From Lactuca virosa (Eukaryota; Streptophyta; Magnoliopsida; Asterales; Asteraceae): a DNA stretch of 64,000 bases. Both the position numbers and the translations under genes were made by a program. The DNA lies in NCBI GenBank assembly GCA_928212115.1, contig CAKMRJ010005745.1, forward strand, positions 103,821,392 through 103,885,391. Reading direction: 5' to 3'. How positions within the stretch are numbered: the first letter of the stretch is position 1; each line of letters opens with the position of its first letter. The notes under the pieces were generated by a model. The model saw only the letters and a list, made by a program, of their open reading frames with translations. It was not told where the DNA came from and did not search any database. Below are positions 33,151-43,526 of the stretch, in pieces.

Positions 33151-34252
33151 CTAAGGATTGTTAAGTCCTCTCTTCTTATAAATAGCTTTGAAGCAAGCTT
33201 GCCTAAGCTTCTTTGTTCTTTCTGTCAATTCCATACCTGGCAATTTCTCCATCATCTTCTTGTGCCCTGCTAACGTCTCTACCTCCTCCTTTAATCCCAA
33301 CTCCTAGTTTTTTTAGGTAGATGCAATATATTTTTCGTGTGAGTTCATAAAATTTACAATGAGTTAAGTTTATGTAAATATAAATCAGAAATCGTAGTAA
33401 AACAATTGATTCGATGTGGCATATGCCTAGGGCCTATGTTTATGTTATAAAGAAACTAATAATTAAAATTTTAGAAAATACCAAAACTACTTTGGTTACC
33501 AAGTGCATGCATACATGCATGAGTAATGTATAGAAGGTTATTATCGTAGTTTACCTTGGCATTTTGAATGAGGGATTGAAGGCTCTTAAGTTTTCTATGA
33601 GGCCATCTGTTTATGTTTAGCTCTCTGCATCTTTTCTTCAACAATGTTGACCCTATCCCTAGTTCCTTTGCTGCCATGATTATCGGCATCTCAAAGTACT
33701 TCGCTATCTCTTCAAACTCCAATGGTCTCAATCTATTTGCCACCTTCCGGCCACCGTGATCAGTGGTGGCAGCACTAGAACTACTTGTAGCCTCACCACC
33801 GGATTTACATCTTCACTGAAACTAACCAATGGTAAATTACCATCCTCCCAACAATCCCATAAGCTTATGTCTTTAAGGGGATCCAAATCGTGAAACTCAT
33901 TTCTAGAAATGATGTTTTGATCTTTGTTAAGTACTGTGGAAACGTTCTGATCGAGCACTTCATGCAATTTTTCCGACAACTCGTAATCATGATGGTCGAG
34001 CATGTCACCACTGCAAAAATCCAAAAAAAAAAAAAAAAAACTCAAGATAATCAAATCCAACACGATGAAAGACTCTTTTTGATCACTACAAATCCAAACC
34101 ATGTTTTGATCAATATAGACAAAATCACTTTTCTGTGCGAAAGATGGGGTAATGAGTGACGTTTATATATACCTGAAAAGATCTTGATGATCAAAGTACT
34201 GAAACCAATCGAGGTCATCTATGGGGTTTTGATGATCTGCAGGTGGATCCAT
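33151..34252 (-). pseudogene. RKD-like RWP-RK transcription factor gene, one-base frameshift
   Basis: Three exons on the minus strand. Exon 1, 34173-34252 (MDPPADHQNPIDDLDWFQYF), ends at CAG|GTATAT. Exon 2, 33555-34010, follows TTTTTGCAG| and carries the RWP-RK domain: RLRPLEFEEIAKYF, AAKELGIGSTLLKKRCRELN, NRWPHRKLKSLQSLI. Exon 3, 33151-33303, encodes a coiled-coil tail (MMEKLPGMELTERTKKLRQA) to TAG. RKD proteins are DNA-binding regulators of egg-cell and embryo identity. Exons 1 and 2 total 536 bp where the exon 2/3 phase needs a multiple of three, so one base is missing, between about 33743 and 33816. Otherwise about 229 residues, short as RKDs are. The RWP-RK signature reads RWPHRK. It lies antisense between two LTRs. 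A sequencing error at the frameshift remains possible. Confidence 0.88.
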
Positions 34253-34294
34253 TTGTGAGGGAGAAGTTAAAAGTTGCGGTAAGAATGTGATGAT

Positions 34295-34302
34295 TTATAT
34301 AA
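34295..34302 (-). promoter_or_regulatory. TATA box of the RKD-like gene
   Basis: TTATATAA about 45 bp upstream of the start codon at 34252, implying a very short 5' leader, so the native promoter was carried along with the gene. Confidence 0.6.
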
Positions 34303-34520
34303 GTGAAGTGGGAGAAGTAATTAATAACAAATAAAGAGGAAATGAATATATATGGTCTTTGAACTGTAACCTTCTTCTTCAATTCACACACATATACGTA
34401 TATGTTGCCGCAAATTATGACTTATGTGCCTCATGCATTTAATACATCACATGCCTACCACATATTCTTGACTTTGAAGCTACGTACCAGTTTCAAATTT
34501 CCCCAGTAGCACACTTTTCA

Positions 34521-34620
34521 TTAGAAAGTACTCCAAGTCTTCACACATGAACCAGTTAGAAAGTACTCCAAGTCTTCACACACGAACCAATTAGAAAGTA
34601 CTCCAAGTCTTCACACATGC
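34521..34620. repeat. Three-copy 35-bp repeat upstream of the RKD-like gene
   Basis: Units start at 34521, 34556 and 34591, each TTAGAAAGTACTCCAAGTCT followed by TCACACAYGAACCA; the third is partial. They lie about 270-370 bp upstream of the start codon. The motif CAAATTATGACTT occurs on both sides (34410 and 34620). Confidence 0.93.
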
Positions 34621-34852
34621 AAATTATGACTTGTGTGTCGCTATAGGTAACTAATAAAATTTTATTTTTTAACCCCTTAAATATCAGTACAAGCTTCTAA
34701 CCTCGACGTTTAAATTCAAAATTTCTTTTTATTACTAAAACTAGCATCGATTCAAGTATATAAACCATGAATCTTGAGAACACGGCAAAACCCAAATAAG
34801 TCTTATCATCTATGTAAAAAAAAAAACTCAGGGTTTTTACTAGTAAATCTAT

Positions 34853-35787
34853 CAGTGGCGGAGCTTGAACAATTAACTTGGGGGGGGGGGCGAAAATATT
34901 ATAAACTGAAATTAAAATAAAAAAAACAGATTGTTTTCTACAAATAAACACCAAAAACACCTAGAAAAAGAATTACAACTCAGCCCGACAGCCTTTAATG
35001 TCTTTAAAAACAGATTATGAATGATATATTAGTAAGCAGACAACAATTTCTCTTTCAATGTTTTCATCTTTCCCATGATTATATCTAGAAAAATCAAAAT
35101 GAAGGAACAATTGATCCAATCAAAACAAAATCAAATTCAAAATTAGAACAATAACCAATAACTCATTTAACAATAACCAAATCAATCTTTGTTGTCACTT
35201 TTCAGTTTTGTTTGAAGCTGACAAGCTGTTAAGCATAACCAAATCAATAACCAAATCTATAAGTTCATAACTTATAAATCAAATTGGCAAATCGCCAAAT
35301 CGCAAATGACAGCCAAATTAAAAGGAAACTCAGTAAGACAGTAGTAACGCATAAATAGGCAACAAATTGACAGAAAACAGCAGCAGCAGTGCAATACGTT
35401 AACACCAACAATCAACAATCTTACAATCAGAAAAGAAAGAACATCTGAACAGGATTTGGGTCTCGGGATTACATACCTGATTTCTGTGAAGTGAGAATGG
35501 GGACTTGGGCACTTGGCGATGGCGATTGGCGAGAGTGAGACCAGGCGACTGACTTGGCGAGACAGCGACAAACGAACAGCAGGCGAGATAGGCAGCGAAT
35601 TGGGAAAATGGGGATGAATCGATTTTGATTTCTTGATACCGCTTGGTCGCTTGGAGAATTGGGAGTATTGGACCATTCTGATTAGGAATCGGGAGGGGCC
35701 AAAGCCCAAGTTTGAAGATAGCAGGCTTATAACTATTTTATTTTGAACTACAATTCCTACTTCTAGCCCAATAATACTACGCCCCTG
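34853..35787. mobile_element. hAT-like element with CAGTGGCGGAG end (935 bp)
   Basis: Left end CAGTGGCGGAG and inverted right end CAGGGGCGTAG match at 9 of 11 positions. Flanks AAATCTAT (34845-34852) and GAATCTAT (35788-35795) form an 8-bp duplication with one mismatch. CAG-GGCG ends with 8-bp duplications fit hAT. A 185-codon minus-strand open frame (35272-35829) overruns the element and is not recognised. It lies within the long-LTR element's interior. Confidence 0.75.
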
Positions 35788-35795
35788 GAATCTAT

Positions 35796-36327
35796 GAGGG
35801 CTAGTGTAAACATTATGGTCATATATCATTAAGATTCTATGGACTTAGAATGTGTGATTCCGCCTCATTCCCTGTTCCTTGTTTGGTTGTGGGCTTAAGG
35901 CGGGGTCACCCATCCAAAATGCCCTTGCAATCTTAATGATATACGACTAGTTTACGTCAATCGACTATAAAAGAACTTGTAGGACTTATAATGCAAATTT
36001 CGTCAAAATTTGTTGAAACATTCGTAATGATGGAACTCGCTAACTAAGTTATAAAATATTCATAGTGGTAATACCAAGGATAAAACAGGGAGTATAAAAG
36101 CACACATAGAATACTCTATCATCCCAAAACAATAAACTCCTTTTAAATTGACTCAGTTCAAGTTACAATAAGAAATTTCCAAGGTCATCATGTGACATCA
36201 GGAGGGTTGTTCCTCACCATAATCAATTTCTTGTACTACGAAAAGTTTTCCACATCTTTTTCCAAACTCTTGAAGTCCCAATCAAAATGCAAATTTCGGG
36301 ACGAAATTCCCTCTAACGGGGGGATGA
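35796..36327 (+). other. 3' interior and polypurine tract of the long-LTR element
   Basis: Ends with TCGGGACGAAATTCCCTCTA and then ACGGGGGGATGA directly before the LTR, the usual arrangement in Tekay-like elements. Near 35875 a stretch of about 38 bp (TGTTCCTTGTTTGGTTGTGG...) repeats sequence at 32749, bracketing the RKD-like gene and the hAT-like element. Confidence 0.75.
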
Positions 36328-39017
36328 TGTGACAACCATCAAATTTCGGTCAAGTCAAAGTCAAACAAAGTCAACTAGTCAAACCGGTCAACTCCATTAA
36401 CCCTTGTATGATAGGGTTTACGTTATGTAATCACTGTACAATTCGCTATTTTAATGAGAAAACATCATTTGGAAAGTTCATGTGTTTGATTTTCCTTAGC
36501 CTTAACAGTGCTAAACAATGAACCAAAGCGATAAAACACTATTGCACAATCATCGGGATTGTGTAGGACACTAAATCATGGCTTAACGGGGTCTATGGAC
36601 CTTGCGTTGCGAAGCCGGACACTCAAAAAGATCACAAACGAAACCTCTCGCAATCTCATTCAAACCCTACTCAAGATTACTTGACGCTAATAGGATCAAA
36701 ACTCATACACTACGATATAAATTGACGTTAATAGCAACATAGTATAGTACAACGTTATAACTATAATCAAATTAAATTATGATACCATATTAAAATCAAA
36801 TCAAAGTATAATGCTCTAATTAAATTTAAAAGAATCAAACTTGAATGCTATAATTAAACTTCAAATCAAAGTAGATTGTTATAATCAAATAATAACTCAT
36901 CTTTTATAAAACTTCATTTTTATAAACTTTACATTAAATTTTATAAAACTCTTATATTAATTATGTAAAAGATGCTTGTGTTAGTGGGAAATTATGAAGA
37001 CCACCAAAAGCAAAAAGATTATTCCCATGGTCTCCCACTCACACCTCCCATCCACTTTCCTTTCATTTTTCTCCCAACACATTATTCTCTTCACCACTTA
37101 AACCTTCTCTATTCTTTCTCTCACTCTCAATCTCGAAATTCATCCAAGAAATACTCATATTCCAGCCAAGAACAATCTATTATACTCAAATCTTCATCCC
37201 TCTTGAAGCATTCATCAAGGTATGTTGTTAAAAGTTTCAAATTCATACAAGAAACAAATTAAATCCACCAAAATATCTAAAACTCATTTTATGCATAAAC
37301 CTGATTTTTCTCAGAATCCCATCAATAAAATAAGAAGTTCTGGAAATTTTCAGAAAATAACTTATTTTTATTGAATTACTATAATTATTTCAATAAAGTA
37401 GGGCAATAATTCACATAAAATACTTTTTGCATTCAATAAATTCTGAGAAAATTCTGGGATGACCAATATATTGATTAAACATAATTTATGAAGTTTCATG
37501 CATTTATATTACTGTTTACTATTATTTATGATTTTATTGATTAATTAATAATGAAATATATAAAAAATACTTCCCATAGTCACAAATATCTGAAACTTAT
37601 ACACTGAGCTCTACATCATGTTATAAAACTATGGTTAATTTTACAGATTTTTTGAGAATCATTTACTATTTTTCCCGAATTTTGTGTTGTTTAATCATTA
37701 AAATATTAAATAAATACTAAAACAGTTCAGAAAAATATACAAATTTTACAGTAATTCAGATTGTATGCAATAATGATTTCCTAATAATTTCATAATTTTT
37801 CAATACTGTTTACTATTTAAAACTATTTTCCTAAGTATTTAGGCATGTAAAAATGCATTTTAATGATTATTTCATATAAATAATTGTTAAAATCTGTAAA
37901 TACTTATAATTGGGCAAGTTATTATTTTAATAAGAAATTATTAAAATCTGGCCTAAATTGAAAATATAAATTAATTATGCAAAGTAAGTAATTCAATTTA
38001 AAATTCATTTAACAAATAAATACCTTAATATTATAATCAAAATGAATTATTGTTAATTCATCTAATATAAGAATATGTCTAATTATTTGTATTAATACTC
38101 CATTCTCGTTTAGCAGTTCCTAAACCAAAACTATTAATTATATTAGGTTCTACGCCATTTTGACCCGAATCATCTATCGTACGACACACACATTTCATTT
38201 TGGGACTAACGTGAGTAATCTACCCCATATTTTATAATTTTCAATACTTTTGGGGTGTATCATGTGGTTCTAATATGTTCCAACTTCATTTTATTGTTTT
38301 ATCACAATTGAGACATTGTTGGGACATTTATACGTGAATCATTAATTGTATAACTATTGTTTGTTTACGCTACATGTACTTGTAGTGCATTATCATTTTT
38401 AGTCTAATCTCCATGACTATGCCCGTATTCTTGAGGTACGTTATGGACAATAATAGCGCTATTGGGTTGACCACCCCGCCTTGGGACGCTAAGGTGATTG
38501 ATCGCACGTGGTTGAGTGTGTATGATGATTAGATGCTCCATCCTATATATATTTATATATATATATATATATATACATATGTATATATAGGGTGAGGACT
38601 TATTGTTGTTGTTATCATTTGTTAATCAATTTTTGATTTATAAACCGTTATCTCAAATACAATTGTTTGTCGACTTCAAAAGAAAACAAATTTCAAATTA
38701 TAAATGTTTCAACTTCACAACTTTCTCTACTAAAATTAGATTACTCACCAACTCTCGTAGTTGACCTGTTTTTACCCATGATGCAGATTTGAAGAATGAA
38801 GATTGATGAAAAATAGGTTGTGCCTTAGAAATCCACAAGACAAGTTAAATTTGATGTAATAAATGTTGTTCGTATTTGGATTTGTATTTGTATGTTGTGG
38901 ATCTTGTTTGCATACTTAGTACTTAATTGAATCTAATCATATTATAACATAGTTGTCATGAGACTTTGAACAATATATGACGCCTTGGTCGATTCCGACA
39001 AGGATCGGGGTGTGATA
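36328..39017 (+). repeat. Right LTR of the long-LTR element (2690 bp)
   Basis: Matches 29188-31910 almost throughout; it ends TGTGATA where the left LTR ends TGTGACA, and its (TA)n tract is shorter. Confidence 0.93.
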
Positions 39018-39676
39018 GATTGGTATCAGAGCCCTTGACTATAGGGAATGAGGTTAATTGCCTTGACCTAGTCTATAGCCTCTAGGGTCCTCTCGTATGC
39101 TAGTTTATAAAATGCACACACAACTGCATGCAATTCGCACTTAGAAAATCCTAGGAATACCTTTGTGTGTTAATTGCTCCCTTATGTGCATACGTATTAC
39201 TCCTGACACTTATATGTGTGCATACACTTGTGAATATTCTCCACTTTCTCTGAAAATCACACACATACTCAAGTTGTTTAACAAAATGTATATACATATA
39301 TGTATTCCTTAGAGCTCATAGGAAATTCAAAGTCATCCACTCTAGTTGGGTAGGATCATAGTAATGGACGCGTAGTAACTGGAAGGGGGAGGTGCCGGTA
39401 GCCCGAAAGTCCTGACTAGGTAAGCATTCGTATACATCCCAATCAACCGAGGGACCAGTTTGCTTATCCGGGGACCAAAGGCGAGAGTTCCCAAACCTAT
39501 AGGCCAAAACGCGTCATTCACATTACTTTTGAGCCATCAAAATACCCGACCTTATCAAACGTATCCGAAAGGATACACTCCAAAATGGCCAACTCATTGG
39601 ACTATTAAGTTCCCTAATGGGCCTAGAAGTGGGAAAGAAATGTGAAAACTTAGTTTTGTGGGGGCCCACACAAGTG
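39018..39676 (+). repeat. Second copy of primer-binding site and leader
   Basis: TGGTATCAGAGCCC at 39021 and about 650 bp matching 31911-32560. The copy breaks off at about 39676, where antisense integrase sequence of G2 begins. An LTR followed by its own leader on the outer side means LTR-interior-LTR-interior order, as left by unequal recombination between elements. Confidence 0.88.
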
Positions 39677-41237
39677 GATTTGTGGCTACATCTTGTCGTG
39701 AGGCCTCTGGTGCTCTGCCTTGACCTTCCTGCAGGTCATACATCTCTCTACGTACCAAGCTACATCCCGCTTCATGCAGGGCCACTAGTAATCGGGTCGA
39801 AGATCTCTGTTCATCTTCGTCGCCCCGGGATGGATGGAGAACCTGGATTTGTGGGCCTCATCCATCAATATCTGATGTACTCCGCCATAGTACGGTTCCC
39901 AGACCCTCCCATGTAGGGTCAATACCCCACGACTGTCATAAACAAAAGAGGCCACCTGGCCTATGATCCGCTCACACTTCCGGCGCTCTTCCTGCATGCC
40001 TCGACCTGCGCCTCTCGGATCTTCTCCGGCAATGGAGTAATCACTGTCATCCTCAAACAAATATCCCGTATCGGTGCCGCTACCGCCTTGTGGCTCAGGG
40101 CATCAGCCACCATGTTGGCCTTTCCCGGGTGGTAAAGGATCTCACAATCATAGTCCTTCACCACATCTAACCACCGATGCTGCCTCATGTTCAGATTCGG
40201 CTGATTCCATGAGGTACCTCAAACTCTTGTGGTCCATGTAAATGGTACAACGAACCCCATAGAGGTAATGCCGCCATATCTTGAGGGCGAAAACCACAGC
40301 CCCCCGCTCTAAATCATGCGTCGGATACTTCGCCTCATGAGGCTTCAACTGCCTCGAAGCGTAAGTTATCATGTGACCTCGCTGTATTAAAATTGCACCC
40401 ATGCCTGTGATCGAAGCGTCACAACAAACTATGAAGTCGTCGACTCCCTCTCGCAAGGTCAGAATCTGTGCCTCGCATAACCGCTGTATGAGAGTCTCGA
40501 AGGCTACCTGCTGCTCAGGCCTCCAGCGGAAGGTCACCGACTTCTTGGTCAGTCGGGTCAAAGGAACTACAATCTTGGAGAAATCTTGAATAAATCTCCG
40601 GTAATAACCCATTAGACACAGGAAACTCCGAATCTCAGTTGCAGACTTCAGAATCTCCCACTGCATCTTCGGCCTCTATTTTGGCCGGATCGACCAGAAT
40701 ACCCTTTTGGTTTACAAGGTGCCCCAGAAACTGCACCTCACGCAACCAGAACTCACACTTGGAGAACTTTGCGAAAATTTTGTCCCTCCTCAGTGTCTCT
40801 AGCACCTCCCTCAGGTGCTCCTCATGCTGCTCGTGGGTCTTGGAATAAACCAAGATATCATCGATGAAGATTATACACATGCGATGTGACCCGTCCTTCT
40901 TCTTCACAAATAGGATCGGGCATCACTATGGCAAACTACTCGGCCTGATAAATCCCTTGTCTACCAACTCTTGGAGTTGCATAGACAACTCCTGCATCTC
41001 GGGAGGAGCCAACCGATATGGTGCCTTGGCTATTGGAGCCGCACCAGGGACTAGGTCAATCCTGAACTCGACCTGCCTCTCTGGACGTACCCCAGGCAGA
41101 TCCTCTGGGAATACATTTGGGTACTCTCACAACCGGTACGTCATGCACTGTCGCCTTACCCTTATCCCCGGTATCCATAACATAGGCGATATAACCTGCG
41201 CAACCCTACTGAAGGTAGCGCCTAGCTCCCGCTGCTG
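39677..41237 (-). pseudogene. Gypsy element G2: integrase zinc finger, RNase H, RT, protease linker (broken)
   Basis: From high to low coordinate on the minus strand: protease/RT linker (40960-41237), RT (40635-40907) with KKKDGSHRMCI fused to IFIDDILVYSKTHEQHEEHL, RT thumb and RNase H (40148-40666; CDASITGMGAILIQRGHM, YMDHKSLRYL), integrase N-terminal region (39785-40188; SRFSIHPGATKMNRDL). The fusion near 40870 skips roughly 100 residues of RT core, including the first catalytic Asp. Frameshifts occur near 40160, 40650 and elsewhere. It resembles the Tekay element at 4606. The 3' end of pol (integrase core and chromodomain) is missing at 39677; the 5' side is interrupted by copia A and resumes at 49181. 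Confidence 0.88.
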
Positions 41238-42020
41238 TGTTGGATATAGTGTCTAAGTCCATAACTTTATTTGGTATGTACTTGACCCGACCCGGCATGG
41301 TCCATTTGGGTTGCATGGCATTGCAATACTTGGATAGACTAAATGAGAGAATAAGGCACTTATGATTATTAATATATTATAAGTTCTAATATATTAATAA
41401 TAGTATTATTTAATTAGTATTGATCAAGTATTAATCTAGGATTAATTTGGTGATCAAAGTGAGACTAATTAAATATATAGGGTTGATTATGACAATCATC
41501 AATTCTTTTATGGTGGATTAATGATCCATGGTTTATGGGTTATGGATGTAACCAAATGAGCTCCAGGATAGTCCATGGGGTTACAAATCCATGGGTTATG
41601 GGAAATCAAGAGTCATGACAATTAAGGGCATTCATGTGTAAACCCTAATTGTGACAACACTATAAAAGGAACCCTATGGCTAGCAAAATGGAGAGCTAGT
41701 GGACCTAGTGTTACTAGAGAGGGCATAACCAATTTTGAGTGCTAGAAGTATTCTCTCAAGTTATTCCAAGTCTTGTGGTGTTGTGTGAAGCATTTGAGGC
41801 ACAACATTTGGGGTGCTACGCTCACAAAGTCTCGAAGGAATCCAAGCAACAACAAGGTATGTATTTCTACTAGTTTTATGTTTTATGTAATCCCCATGCC
41901 ATGCTAGTTAGGAAATAACCTTGAAAAAGAAATTTGCATGTATATAGAGAAAACATAGATTCAAGGTTATTAGGGTTGCATGTACACTTAGGAAGTGTTA
42001 GAATGCTCAAAAACCCATCA
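41238..42020 (+). repeat. 5' LTR of copia A copy 1
   Basis: 783 bp with TATAAAA at 41661-41667 (CACTATAAAAGGAACC), the likely promoter. Followed by primer-binding site TGGTATCAGAGCC at 42022. Confidence 0.93.
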
Positions 42021-42021
42021 G

Positions 42022-42034
42022 TGGTATCAGAGCC
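42022..42034 (+). other. Primer-binding site of copia A copy 1
   Basis: TGGTATCAGAGCC, complementary to initiator Met tRNA, one base after the LTR. Confidence 0.9.
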
Positions 42035-42104
42035 TAGGATTGTTTTTTCTGTATACTTGATGCAAACTGCTTAAAAATCGAAAATTCTGCATTCTGACGA
42101 CTGG

Positions 42105-42188
42105 ACTCGCCGAGTCCATGGGGAGGACTCGCCGAGTCCATGAACAAATTCATTCTACTCCCCGAGTAGAATAGTGCACTCGGCGAGT
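42105..42188. repeat. ACTCGCCGAGT palindrome cluster, copia A copy 1
   Basis: Copies at 42105-42115, 42127-42137, a variant ACTCCCCGAGT at 42157-42167, and ACTCGGCGAGT at 42178-42188. Each is an inverted repeat around a single central base, and copies can also pair with each other. Confidence 0.9.
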
Positions 42189-43211
42189 AGGAGCGTGCTG
42201 GGCAGTTTTTTCGAGTTTTGTTGCTGGAAATGGATTAAGATCATTATCCCAATCTGTTTTGGACTTGTAAAATATGTTTTTCAAAATGATAATGATTATG
42301 TTAACCCATTTACATGACTTTTATCAATTTTCAAGTATTGTATATGTTTATATGATTCTTGAAATTGGCATGAATTTGTGTTCTTATGAGTTTTTAGAAG
42401 ATCATAGAATTATGTGTAACCACCATGTGTGTTTAATTCATGATCTTAATGGCTATCTGATGGTGTCCATAACTTGTCCTCAAGTTATGGATAACCAAAA
42501 GTCACTTATTTTAATTGTGATTAAAGAACTAAAGAGGTTCATAAAATGAAGAGTCTTCATTTTATGAACCATTAAAACTCATAAGTTACAAATTGAAGAA
42601 CTTGGACTAGTTTCAAATCTTGCCCTCAAGTTTTGGAATTTGAAAAGTCTTACACTTCATACTTTAATTCAAATTAACCTTAGATTTTTTAAAAAGTTTA
42701 AAAATCAACACTATACTATTATTATAATTTTATTATATAGATATGTATAAGAATATGTCATTCTTACCGTTAGTAGGCTCCATTCACAAAGCCGGTCTAT
42801 AAGGGGGGTATAAGGTTGTTGCCTATAAAATGGTGACTTAATGGGTGTCCACTCTCACCCACCGCTTCCTTGATCGGTGGAGGGTCGTTAGCCGAACGGG
42901 TAGGATACGACTTTAAATACTCGTTAAAAGTATAATGAATTATAAAGTAACTATACATTATAAATTCCCAATCTTAGTTACTTTAGGAAAATGTGAAATT
43001 GGTGCTAGCCCATTAAAATTACACTTTGTACCTTACCAAGTCGTAGTGGAGCGTGTGTGGTTAACCGGCACACTAACATGGACTAGTAAGAGTGGCAAAG
43101 GGTAACTTGACCTTATTATAGATCGGTGGAGCGTGTGTGGTTAACCAGGCACATCGATTAGGTAATATTGTTGAGGGTACCAAGTCAATTTTGTATGGTT
43201 ATTCACACCTT

Positions 43212-43242
43212 GTTTGTGATCCTCGGCATCCCAGTCACAAAC
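43212..43242 (+). other. Conserved leader hairpin, copia A copy 1
   Basis: GTTTGTGA and TCACAAAC form a perfect 8-bp stem around the 15-nt loop TCCTCGGCATCCCAG. The loop is identical in copia B, while the stem there has one extra T-A pair. Confidence 0.75.
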
Positions 43243-43526
43243 TTGAGAGGGCACAATCGAGATTCAAACATGCCATTGAAAAGTTCAATGTATCTCAAAA
43301 GATCTAGGAGTTTCAAAACCAATAAAACCTAATAATAAAATATTTCGTTCTTATGGTGGAAATTGGTTAAATCTTCATTTACCTACCTTCAAATATTTTA
43401 TAGTATGGATTACGGCATCCCTCTTCCAACTATAAATAGTTTTGTTGGATCCTAGCCTTAATATTTCATTTGGGTGAATTATTAAGGATTCCTAATCTAA
43501 TGAAACTTGTCTTTCTTTCCTTTCAG

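Larger units (their letters stand above)
29188..39017 (+). mobile_element. Long-LTR retroelement with gene cargo, no gag or pol (9.8 kb)
   Basis: Two near-identical LTRs of 2.7 kb (29188-31910, 36328-39017) with TGTGACAACC starts, a tRNA-iMet primer-binding site after the left one and a GGGGGGATGA polypurine tract before the right one. The 4.4-kb interior has no retroviral-type gene; instead it holds an RWP-RK gene relic on the minus strand and a hAT-like element. No matching target duplication is found (GGGCC left, GATTG right), and a second leader copy follows the right LTR, so the locus was probably rearranged by recombination. By eye the LTRs differ at under about 20 sites apart from a (TA)n tract. 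Confidence 0.85.
42035..43526 (+). other. Long non-coding leader of copia A copy 1
   Basis: About 1.5 kb between primer-binding site and gag. The segment of about 42765-43320 is strongly conserved with copia B (52113-52680), including AAGCCGGTCTATAAGGGGGG, TTAGCCGAACGGGTAGGA, two GTGGAGCGTGTGTGGTTAAC units (43046 and 43126) and a hairpin at 43212-43242. Surrounding leader is much less conserved. Confidence 0.8.

Noticed and set aside
35272..35829. 185-codon minus-strand frame
   Set aside because: Crosses the boundary of the hAT-like element and its flank, with no recognisable domain. I could not support a gene.
42105..42188. CRISPR-like array of short palindromic repeats
   Set aside because: Spacing is irregular, repeats are 11 bp, the host is a plant and the context is a retrotransposon leader.
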